Positions 1-5,458 of a DNA stretch of 12,665 bases are shown here, one piece after another (position 1 is the first letter of the stretch; the number at the start of each line of letters is the position of its first letter). Source of the DNA: an uncultured Clostridia bacterium (GTDB lineage Bacteria > Bacillota > Clostridia > Christensenellales > CAG-314); NCBI GenBank assembly GCA_934281515.1, contig CAKQXG010000052.1, forward strand, positions 1-12,665, in the 5' to 3' direction. The position numbers and the translations under genes are program-made. A model generated the notes under the pieces. The model saw only the letters and a list, made by a program, of their open reading frames with translations. It was not told where the DNA came from and made no database searches.

Positions 1-171
1 CCTGTGCCTAGTGATTGTGCATTTTGCTTTTGCACGAATTTGACAGAAATTCACTTTAGTGGTACTATAAATCAGTGGAAAACAATAACGAAAGGTGATT
101 GTTGGAATGCAGCCGTCGGCGAATATACAGTGTATTGCACCGATGGGACGTTATCCAAATCGGAAGCTTGA
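1..171 (+). CDS. BspA-like leucine-rich repeat protein, C-terminal end (partial)
   Basis: An open frame enters from the left edge in frame 1 and stops at TGA 169-171, leaving about 56 codons. The peptide contains the pattern NLTEIHFSGTINQWKTI, then CWN, then YTVYCTDGTL shortly before the stop. This is the usual closing unit of BspA-like (LRR_5 type) leucine-rich repeat surface proteins of gut Firmicutes, where a repeat of the form 'L..I.F.GT...W..I....W' ends with a 'Y.V.C.DG.L' strand. These proteins are exported and thought to act in adhesion or matrix contact. The N-terminus, signal peptide and most repeats lie outside the window, so overall length and anchoring are unknown. Family assignment comes from pattern recognition and is fairly safe; any specific role is not. 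Confidence 0.75.
   Translation, partial: PVPSDCAFCFCTNLTEIHFSGTINQWKTITKGDCWNAAVGEYTVYCTDGTLSKSEA
40..68 (+). promoter_or_regulatory. Possible promoter inside the LRR gene for the two small genes
   Basis: TTGACA at 40-45 is a perfect -35 box, followed after 17 nt by TACTAT at 63-68, which matches the -10 consensus at four of six positions. It would start transcription near 75, inside the last part of the LRR gene, and could feed the small genes at 201 and 616. The match may be chance within coding sequence, and read-through from the LRR gene is an equally good explanation. Confidence 0.3.
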
Positions 172-200
172 CGAACAATGCAATTACAAAAGGAGAAATT

Positions 201-614
201 ATGCTAGAAGCGTTAATTGGTTTTGTCGGAGCGATAATCGGTTCTCTGTTTACCGTTGCGGTCACTAAAATGAACAACTACAACCAAAGCGTGTCCCAAT
301 GCAGAAACAAGTGGCTTAACGACATGCGAGAGAATATATCCCAAACGCTGGCTTGCAAAAAGGCGTTAGATGATGCGGATAATACCGAAAAGCAGATTGA
401 GTTGAAGCGCGAGTACGAATACGCCAAAAATCAAACGCTGCTACGACTAAACTTGAGCGAGAATAAGCACATACTGCTTAAACTTGCCATTGAAGAATTT
501 GACTCTTTGCAAAGCTACAGCGAAGAAATAGCACAAAAGATTGCGGAAATTAGCCGCAGTATACTGAAAGAAGAATGGGAAAAAGTAAAATACGAAGCAA
601 AAGGAGGAAAATAG
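201..614 (+). CDS. Small single-span membrane protein with charged helical tail, unknown function
   Basis: 137 residues. The start at 201 is chosen because AAAGGAGA lies just upstream (188-195) and the LRR gene ends at 171; the frame is open further upstream, but that would overlap the LRR gene. Residues about 2-23 are a hydrophobic, glycine-containing segment that can serve as an uncleaved membrane anchor (LIGFVGAIIGSLFTVAV). The rest is hydrophilic, rich in Glu, Lys and Leu, and probably alpha-helical or coiled-coil. It begins with a 'KWLNDMRENIS' stretch and has 'LLRLNLSENKH' in the middle. Small proteins with a membrane anchor, a W-(x)3-(L/M)R motif and a later L.LN motif occur widely in bacteria without a known function; I recall this pattern but cannot name the family. 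Its last codons (Lys-Gly-Gly-Lys) encode the ribosome site of the next gene, so the pair is coupled. Its codons look more A/T-rich than the rhamnose genes, so it may be acquired DNA. Confidence 0.75.
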   Translation: MLEALIGFVGAIIGSLFTVAVTKMNNYNQSVSQCRNKWLNDMRENISQTLACKKALDDADNTEKQIELKREYEYAKNQTLLRLNLSENKHILLKLAIEEFDSLQSYSEEIAQKIAEISRSILKEEWEKVKYEAKGGK

Positions 615-615
615 A

Positions 616-1074
616 ATGTGTACTTGCAAAACTAACGGCTACCATTGCTGCGCATTATTGGGATTTGAGAGCGTAGTGGCAATTTGTTTGACGGTGATTA
701 TATTGGGGCTTTTGGCAGTAGTGATTGTCCAAATAGTGACTGCTAGCAAACGATGCAAGGAAGCGGAAAAACAACAAAAGAGCGATTGCGAAGACACACG
801 ATTGGCAATGATGCTTGCAAGCTGTTGCAGCAAATGCTGCGCCCGACGGCAAGACGGAACGATGCACTACAACGGCGTGTCGATGGAAAACAAAATCATC
901 GTTGCTTGCGACAGGTGCAAATGTCCGTATGTGAATTGCGAACAGTGCAAATATAGACCCGCAACACAAGACGGCGTAACCGATAGCGGTCAGAACAACG
1001 GTGGTGGCGGCAACGATCAAAATGGTGACAACCAAGACAACGGAGCAGAAACAACCCCGCAACAACCCCAATAA
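616..1074 (+). CDS. Cysteine-rich membrane protein, unknown function
   Basis: 152 residues with 16 cysteines. The start ATG is one base after the upstream stop, and AAGGAGG (601-607) lies inside the end of the upstream gene, indicating translational coupling. The order is: a short Cys-rich N-terminus (Cys 2, 4, 11, 12); one hydrophobic span at about residues 20-42; a charged segment; a CC-x2-CC cluster (70, 71, 74, 75); a CxxCxC-x4-CxxC cluster (98, 101, 103, 108, 111) resembling a small metal-binding knuckle; and a low-complexity tail rich in Gly, Asn, Asp, Gln and Pro from about residue 115. The paired cysteine spacing suggests bound metal (zinc or Fe-S), most plausible if the C-terminal part is cytoplasmic; with the opposite topology the cysteines could form disulfides or bind heme or metal outside. 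I do not recognise the family. A longer open frame on the opposite strand (655-1149) has no ribosome site and looks like a shadow. Confidence 0.7.
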   Translation: MCTCKTNGYHCCALLGFESVVAICLTVIILGLLAVVIVQIVTASKRCKEAEKQQKSDCEDTRLAMMLASCCSKCCARRQDGTMHYNGVSMENKIIVACDRCKCPYVNCEQCKYRPATQDGVTDSGQNNGGGGNDQNGDNQDNGAETTPQQPQ

Positions 1075-1379
1075 TATCGGCATTTTTGCTCCTAATCGGT
1101 CAAAAAACACAGAATAACAATACAAGTGATTTAATTTGAAAGCTAACAATCCAGCTTACCCCTAAAACAAAAAATCTCGAAAATATATACTATGCGCCCC
1201 AAAAGTGTCTGACTTTCGGGGCGCATGGCATTTTGCGTAGTCTTTTTTTGCGTCTGTGGCGGGACAAAAAGTGTTGTGGCGTGTTGTATATGTAGTTTGA
1301 TACAACCGGCAAAGGTTGCAAAAGCAAGAGCCGCATAACAAACGGCATTTGTGCAAGGCAAACGGTTTGCGCAAAGATA
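1075..1379. other. Non-coding gap between the small genes and the exported protein gene
   Basis: I find no convincing gene here. The first part is A/T-rich, then comes the strong hairpin described separately (1192-1226). Further on there is a 7-bp inverted repeat, GTTGTAT at 1283-1289 with ATACAAC at 1300-1306, and short GC-rich palindromic bits around 1330-1375. Frames on the minus strand over 1143-1420 lack ribosome sites and recognisable content. The structured part could be a leader or a small RNA, but nothing points to a known class. Confidence 0.4.
1192..1249. terminator. Strong hairpin, probable terminator of the small-gene unit
   Basis: ATGCGCCCC (1192-1200) pairs perfectly with GGGGCGCAT (1218-1226). 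Inside, after one mismatch, five further pairs (AAAGT with ACTTT) leave a 5-nt loop. A TTTT follows at 1231-1234 and a seven-T run at 1243-1249. The stem is strong, but the T-run is not directly attached, so termination may be imperfect. It lies about 120 nt after the cysteine-rich gene, and could alternatively be a structured RNA element. Confidence 0.5.
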
Positions 1380-1408
1380 TTGACAACGACGTTTGAAACG
1401 GGTATCAT
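1380..1408 (+). promoter_or_regulatory. Sigma-A type promoter for the exported protein gene
   Basis: A perfect -35 TTGACA (1380-1385), a 17-nt spacer and a TATCAT -10 box (1403-1408, five of six). Predicted transcription start is near 1415, giving a leader of about 70 nt before the ATG at 1487. A GGGGAGA ribosome site lies just before that ATG. Confidence 0.65.
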
Positions 1409-1486
1409 TAGTGTGTGCAATGGCGTGCCGTTGCTCGGTACAAAAGCTGAAACGCGCGCCTTGGCGAATTATTTTGGGGAGAAAAA

Positions 1487-2914
1487 ATGAATACGTACCT
1501 AAAAATCTTTACAATTTGTATGTTGGCAGTGCTTGTCGTGCCGCTTGCGTTGCCCGTTTGCGCATGCGCCAACAGTGCGCCTCGCTACTACGAAGGAACG
1601 ACCGAGGGCGGCGTTACCTTTGTCGGCGAAGGTTGTCCGTTGACGGTGCAGTCGGAAACTCTGACCTTTGATATTAAAAAAGGTGCCGACGTTGGCAATG
1701 ACGACGATTGGTTTGGCATAGAAGCAAGTTTTTGCGCCGAATACACCTTTGTCAACCCGACGGAGTACGACATGCATGCGCAACTGGCATTTCCTGTGGA
1801 GAATTTCTACTACTACGAAAAAAACACTGCCGAGCGTTACAAAGTTACGGTTGACGGCGCCGAAGTGCCTGCGGCATTGCGTTACACGTACCGCAGTAGT
1901 CAAGGCGAGTTCGATTGCCAAAAGGAGCTTGCAACCATGCTCGACACCAAAATCGACGACAGCCGCTTTAAGTTAGACACGGTTTTGTACAGACAAAAAT
2001 ATGTGTTGGAAGGGGCAAATGCAAAAAATAGCAGGCAAAGCGTTGCGGTGCGGTTTCCGCTGGATGGCAAATCGACGGTGTTTTGCGACAGCGTCAGCTC
2101 CTACAAAAGCGACGGCGCAGACAACGTCACGTTGGGCGTGTGGCTGGAAAACGGACAATCGTTTGATATCTACTACGTGGGCAAGGACGGACCCGATTTA
2201 TCGGGCGTTGCGCAAATCTACGACAATATGGGCGAAAAAGCCGAAACCGTGCAGGGGCAATTGACCCGTGTGCGCGAAGCCGACGAACAGATTACATTCC
2301 AATCGTTTGTTGAGGAAAACCGCCCAAAAGACGAGATTTCCGAGGTGGACTGGTACAATGCGGTGGTAAAAAGCTTGCAAAACGACGATGACCGTGTGTT
2401 GGAGTACCCGCGCTTTAACAACTTGTCGAGGCACTTGCGTGCATGGTACGTGTACGATATGGACGTGGCGGCAGGGCAAACCGTTGCAAATGCGGTGTCG
2501 GCGGATATGTACCCCACCGTGGACCTGCGTTACGACCCGTATGTGTATCGGTTTGACTACTTGTGGAGTCCCGCCAAACAGTGGGCAAGCTTCAACGACC
2601 TTACCGTCAGGATAAACACCGACATGTATCTGATTGATTCGCCGTCCGCATTTACGCAATCGGACAACGGAAGGGGTTACACGGCGCACTTCGACAAGTT
2701 GCCCGACGGCGAGTTGTCGTTTGAGTTGTGCGCGGAGCAAAATCCAGAATACAAGTCGGGTTTCGGCGACGCCATTGTTGTTATACTGGTTGTGGTTGGC
2801 ATTGGCGCCCTTGTGATGTTTGTGTTGGCTGTCGGGGCAACGTTGGGGTTCGGTTTTCTTGCGGCGCACCTGATGGGCAAAAAGGAAAAGTACGACGGAA
2901 AGGAACAAAAGTAA
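1487..2914 (+). CDS. Exported protein with C-terminal membrane anchor, unknown function
   Basis: 475 residues, started at the ATG preceded by GGGGAGA. Residues 1 to about 28 form a signal peptide (Lys at position 6, a hydrophobic core, then a small-residue region ending ACANSA), so the protein is exported. A C-terminal hydrophobic stretch at about 427-461, rich in Val, Gly, Ala and Leu, is followed by a Lys/Glu-rich tail, giving one membrane anchor with the bulk outside the cell. The outer part has an 'AEYTFVNPTEYDMHAQLAFP' segment at about 84-103, resembling the N-terminal beta-domain of DUF4424-like exported proteins; this is recall and not a firm assignment. No LPxTG motif or catalytic signature is visible. 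The tail is rich in Phe, Tyr, Asp and Val. It is a single-gene unit by its own promoter, and converges with the AraC gene 38 nt away. It uses the same codons (GCG, GAC, GTG) as the rhamnose genes, so it looks native. Confidence 0.75.
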   Translation: MNTYLKIFTICMLAVLVVPLALPVCACANSAPRYYEGTTEGGVTFVGEGCPLTVQSETLTFDIKKGADVGNDDDWFGIEASFCAEYTFVNPTEYDMHAQLAFPVENFYYYEKNTAERYKVTVDGAEVPAALRYTYRSSQGEFDCQKELATMLDTKIDDSRFKLDTVLYRQKYVLEGANAKNSRQSVAVRFPLDGKSTVFCDSVSSYKSDGADNVTLGVWLENGQSFDIYYVGKDGPDLSGVAQIYDNMGEKAETVQGQLTRVREADEQITFQSFVEENRPKDEISEVDWYNAVVKSLQNDDDRVLEYPRFNNLSRHLRAWYVYDMDVAAGQTVANAVSADMYPTVDLRYDPYVYRFDYLWSPAKQWASFNDLTVRINTDMYLIDSPSAFTQSDNGRGYTAHFDKLPDGELSFELCAEQNPEYKSGFGDAIVVILVVVGIGALVMFVLAVGATLGFGFLAAHLMGKKEKYDGKEQK

Positions 2915-2916
2915 GC

Positions 2917-2939
2917 CATGCAAAGATGACTTTGGCATG
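2917..2939. terminator. Possible bidirectional terminator between converging genes
   Basis: In the 38-nt gap between the converging genes, CATGCAAAG (2917-2925) pairs with CTTTGGCATG (2930-2939), giving nine pairs with one bulged base and a 4-nt loop (ATGA). There is no clean T-run on the plus strand; on the minus strand the stem is followed by a weak T-rich stretch. Its position between two gene ends is what supports the call. Confidence 0.4.
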
Positions 2940-2952
2940 TTGCCGAACAGAG

Positions 2953-3912
2953 TCACTTTCTTTGCGTATCTCGGTATTGTTTGGGCGTTTGGCGGTGCTT
3001 GGCGTAGAAGCAACGGTAGAAGTAGCTGATGTTGTCGTAGCCCACTGCGGTGGCAATTTCTTCCACGTTTTTGTCGGTTTGCGACAACAGTTTTTCGGCG
3101 GCCAACAAACGGCGTTCCAACAACAGTTTTTTGAAATTTTTCTTATACGTATGTGAAATTTTGCGACAAAGATGCTCCTCGGACAGGTGCATCTTTTTTG
3201 CAAGTCGCGCAAGCGAGGCTGTGGGGTACTCGGTGGCTATGTAGCCGTCGACGGTCTTGCGAAACAAGCTTTCGTTGTCGGCGGGCGATGCTCCTTCAAC
3301 AAGAGTCATCGGGTGTAACGCAAGGTAGTCAAACAGCAAAGAAACAAGCTTCGGCGTAAGCGACAAATCGGTTTGCAAGGGGTCGGCAACGGTGTAGATA
3401 AGGTTGTCAAGCAGGTTGCGTATGGGAAAACTGTCCGACACGTCAAACAACAAATACTTGCCACAGCCGTTGCGTTGTAAGTTGTCCGTTACAAACCTTG
3501 TCAATGCGTCGTCGCCAACCTGGTTTCGCTGTACTTCTGCAAGAAACACGTCCGACAGTATAAAATTTACGCCGATGTCGCCGATGTCGGCTTTTTCTAT
3601 CTCGTGGGTGGTGTACTTGTTAAGCATAAGAAGGCCGCCTTGCTTTACCGTCAGCCGCTTGCCGTCGATTACGTGGGTAATTTGTCCGCTGCAAACGTAC
3701 ATCACTTCCATGTAGTCGTGTCCGTGCAACGGAAACTTGCAAAAGCGCGGGTGCATGGTGGTGGCGATGGGTTTGTCTTTCAACACCGACGAACTTTGTA
3801 TTACGAAGTTGCCTGCGGCGTGGTAGTCCCTGCCGTTGATTTTGCCGCCGCCAAGCAGTAACTCTTCTTGCGGAGTGATTTGTTGCAGTTGTTGCAAAAA
3901 TTCGTTGTTCAT
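2953..3912 (-). CDS. AraC-family transcriptional regulator, probable rhamnose regulator
   Basis: 319 residues. An N-terminal cupin-like sugar-sensing domain lies at about 50-120 (MHPRFCKFPLHGHDYMEVMY, with His 63 and 65, then a 'VKQGGLLMLNKYTTHEI' strand). The C-terminal AraC domain has two helix-turn-helix units: the first at about 231-252 (ASLARLAKKMHLSEEHLCRK), the second at about 282-305 (VEEIATAVGYDNISYFYRCF), followed by TPKQYRD. This is the classical AraC/XylS ending. It is transcribed away from rhaB across 117 nt, the usual arrangement for a regulator of the adjacent operon, so a rhamnose-responsive activator of rhaBAD is the best guess; the ligand is not visible in the sequence. The ATG at 3912 has no Shine-Dalgarno sequence and lies 6 nt after a perfect -10 box, so the mRNA is predicted leaderless. 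No other Met occurs before residue 53, and starting there would lose the start of the cupin. Confidence 0.88.
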   Translation of the reverse strand: MNNEFLQQLQQITPQEELLLGGGKINGRDYHAAGNFVIQSSSVLKDKPIATTMHPRFCKFPLHGHDYMEVMYVCSGQITHVIDGKRLTVKQGGLLMLNKYTTHEIEKADIGDIGVNFILSDVFLAEVQRNQVGDDALTRFVTDNLQRNGCGKYLLFDVSDSFPIRNLLDNLIYTVADPLQTDLSLTPKLVSLLFDYLALHPMTLVEGASPADNESLFRKTVDGYIATEYPTASLARLAKKMHLSEEHLCRKISHTYKKNFKKLLLERRLLAAEKLLSQTDKNVEEIATAVGYDNISYFYRCFYAKHRQTPKQYRDTQRK

Positions 3913-3918
3913 GGTTTT

Positions 3919-3947
3919 ATTATATAACTACGCACTCGGCTTGTCAA
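3919..3947 (-). promoter_or_regulatory. Consensus promoter of the AraC regulator gene
   Basis: On the minus strand there is a perfect TTGACA (3947-3942), a 17-nt spacer and a perfect TATAAT (3924-3919). The ATG starts 7 nt after the last base of the -10 box, which is where transcription normally begins. The -35 box contains one of the GTCAA elements described for the divergent region, which could allow autoregulation. Confidence 0.85.
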
Positions 3948-4003
3948 TTATAAACATCAATTAAAGACAGTAAACAAGTCAATTTACAACCTTGTTTGAC
4001 TTG
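3943..4003. promoter_or_regulatory. Candidate operator elements in the divergent AraC/rhaB region
   Basis: Three GTCAA-type elements lie in the shared region. Two GTCAATT copies in direct orientation are at 3943-3949 and 3978-3984, 35 bp apart. The second is part of CAAGTCAA (3975-3982), which forms an inverted repeat with TTGACTTG (3996-4003), centres 21 bp apart, about two helical turns. The right arm touches the -35 region of rhaB and the first copy overlaps the regulator's own -35 box. AraC proteins normally bind pairs of half-sites, so these are reasonable targets, but the assignment is from pattern only. Confidence 0.4.
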
Positions 4004-4020
4004 CAAATAAGTTGTATAAT
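3992..4020 (+). promoter_or_regulatory. Promoter of the rhaBAD operon
   Basis: A perfect TATAAT at 4015-4020, with TTGTTT at 3992-3997 as a poor -35 box (three of six) at 17-nt spacing. A weak -35 is typical where an activator helps polymerase, which fits AraC control. A better-looking TTGACT (3996-4001) would need a 13-nt spacer and is unlikely to be used. Predicted start is near 4027, only 3 nt before the rhaB ATG. Confidence 0.65.
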
Positions 4021-4029
4021 TAAATCACT

Positions 4030-5322
4030 ATGAAATACTACGTTGCAATCGATTTAGGCGCATCCAGCGGACGTCACATAGTCGGATGGATGCAAGACGG
4101 CGAAATTAAGCTTGACGAAGTGTATCGCTTCTCCAACGGAATGAAGCAAACCGACGACGGGCTTGTGTGGGACACGGACGATTTGTTCGAGCATATCAAA
4201 AAGGGACTTGCCGCGGCGTTTGCCAAGTACGGCAAGATAGAAAGCGTGGCAATCGACACGTGGGGTGTGGACTACGTGCTGATGCGCGGTGACGACGAAG
4301 TAAAGCCTTGCTACGCCTACCGCAACGATCGTACTGCCGACGATATACCCGAAGTGCACAAAATCGTTCCGTTTGCCGAATTGTACGCAAGCACGGGGAT
4401 ACAGTTTCAGAGTTTCAACACCGTGTATCAGCTGTACGACGACAAACAACACGGCAGACTGGACGGCGTTACGGACTTTTTGATGATGCCCGAGTACTTC
4501 TCGTACAAACTGACGGGAGTCAAACGTCACGAGTACACCGATGCGTCTACGGGCGGACTGGTCGGCGCGACAACAAAGCAGTACGACATGTCGCTTGTGG
4601 ACAAACTGGGCTTGCCAAGGTGCATCTTCCATACGTTGGACATGCCGCAAACAGTAGTCGGACAGCTTAAAGCGGACATTGCGGCAGAAGTCGGCGGACA
4701 AACAACCATTGTGTTGTGCGCTTCACACGATACGGCAAGCGCGTACGAAGCGGTGGATTGCGACGAACGGTCGGTGGTGCTTAGTTCGGGTACCTGGTCG
4801 CTTATCGGAGCAAAGCTGCCGCATGCCGACACGTCGGAAGCAAGCCGCAACAGCAACTTTGCCAACGAAGGCGGTGTGGGATACTTCCGCTATCTTAAAA
4901 ACATCATGGGCATGTGGCTTGTTAACGAAGTTCGTCGTAAAAAGGGTACGCCTATTGTCGAGATTGTCAAGCAAGCGGAGGCGAGCGATTACATCCGAAC
5001 GTTTGACGTCAACGACGACAGCCTGATGGCCCCCGACGACATGGAAAGTGCAATCCGCGCGTTGCTTGCGCCCAATCCGCCCGAAACCGACGGCGATTTG
5101 TATGCAAGTATATATCGCAGTCTTGCGCTGGGCTACAAGCGTGCCGTCGAGCAAATGGAATCTAATCTCGGCATGACGTTTGACAAAATATACATTGTCG
5201 GCGGCGGCGCAAAAAACAAGTTTTTGAACAAGCTTACCGAGCAATACACCGGTAAACAAGTTGTCGCGATGCCTATAGAGGCAACGGCAATGGGCAATAT
5301 CGCTGTCCAAATGAAGTCGTGA
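4030..5322 (+). CDS. rhaB: Rhamnulokinase
   Basis: 430 residues. It transfers phosphate from ATP to L-rhamnulose, giving L-rhamnulose 1-phosphate, in the cytoplasm. It shows the FGGY/hexokinase-fold kinase signatures in order: DLGASSGR (8-15), DTWGVDYVL, the NTVYQLY and MMPEYFSYKLTG segments, SHDTASA with the probable catalytic Asp 234, LSSGTWSLIG, a NEGG...R..KNIMG.W segment, and VGGGAKN (Gly 391 in the phosphate-binding turn) followed by EATAMGNIAVQ. The start matches the family N-terminus, but there is no Shine-Dalgarno sequence and the -10 box ends 9 nt upstream. The family is usually about 470-490 residues (489 in E. coli); this one stops only two residues after the last conserved motif, so the C-terminal helix region appears to be missing. 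It is followed by a 136-nt gap before rhaA. All core active-site motifs are present, so the enzyme may still work. Confidence 0.92.
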   Translation: MKYYVAIDLGASSGRHIVGWMQDGEIKLDEVYRFSNGMKQTDDGLVWDTDDLFEHIKKGLAAAFAKYGKIESVAIDTWGVDYVLMRGDDEVKPCYAYRNDRTADDIPEVHKIVPFAELYASTGIQFQSFNTVYQLYDDKQHGRLDGVTDFLMMPEYFSYKLTGVKRHEYTDASTGGLVGATTKQYDMSLVDKLGLPRCIFHTLDMPQTVVGQLKADIAAEVGGQTTIVLCASHDTASAYEAVDCDERSVVLSSGTWSLIGAKLPHADTSEASRNSNFANEGGVGYFRYLKNIMGMWLVNEVRRKKGTPIVEIVKQAEASDYIRTFDVNDDSLMAPDDMESAIRALLAPNPPETDGDLYASIYRSLALGYKRAVEQMESNLGMTFDKIYIVGGGAKNKFLNKLTEQYTGKQVVAMPIEATAMGNIAVQMKS

Positions 5323-5458
5323 CGTAGTGCGACGAGCCTCTTTGCGACAGACGGAATGTGCAGTCGGGGCATGCGACGGCGTGCGACGATTGTATTCGGA
5401 TTGTCGGCAAAAGGGTTGCGACGTTTGCGTGGGTAAGAAATTATTACAAGGAGCAAAT
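5323..5458. repeat. rhaB-rhaA spacer with five TGCGAC hexamers
   Basis: The hexamer TGCGAC occurs at 5328-5333, 5343-5348, 5372-5377, 5382-5387 and 5417-5422, all on the plus strand, in fewer than 100 nt. The frame of rhaA stays open upstream through this stretch to 5327, but its peptide (Cys- and Arg-rich) resembles neither RhaA nor a clear RhaB tail. The spacer may be untranslated leader, degraded rhaB C-terminal coding sequence, or a binding or processing site. The hexamer is also fairly common in the coding sequence here because of codon preference, so the meaning is uncertain. Confidence 0.4.

Noticed and set aside
655..1149. Minus-strand open frame opposite the cysteine-rich gene
   Set aside because: The plus-strand gene has a strong ribosome site and tight coupling with its neighbour; the antisense frame has neither.
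2198..3013. Minus-strand open frame of about 271 codons over the exported protein gene
   Set aside because: The peptide is His/Arg/Val-rich without domains, overlaps two well-supported genes and has no ribosome site.
4054..4701. Minus-strand open frame within rhaB as a regulator or toxin gene
   Set aside because: No ribosome site or recognisable motif; it is a shadow of the kinase gene.
5327..5458. N-terminal extension of RhaA
   Set aside because: The start at 5459 has an AAGGAG site and gives the normal family length. The upstream peptide resembles no RhaA.
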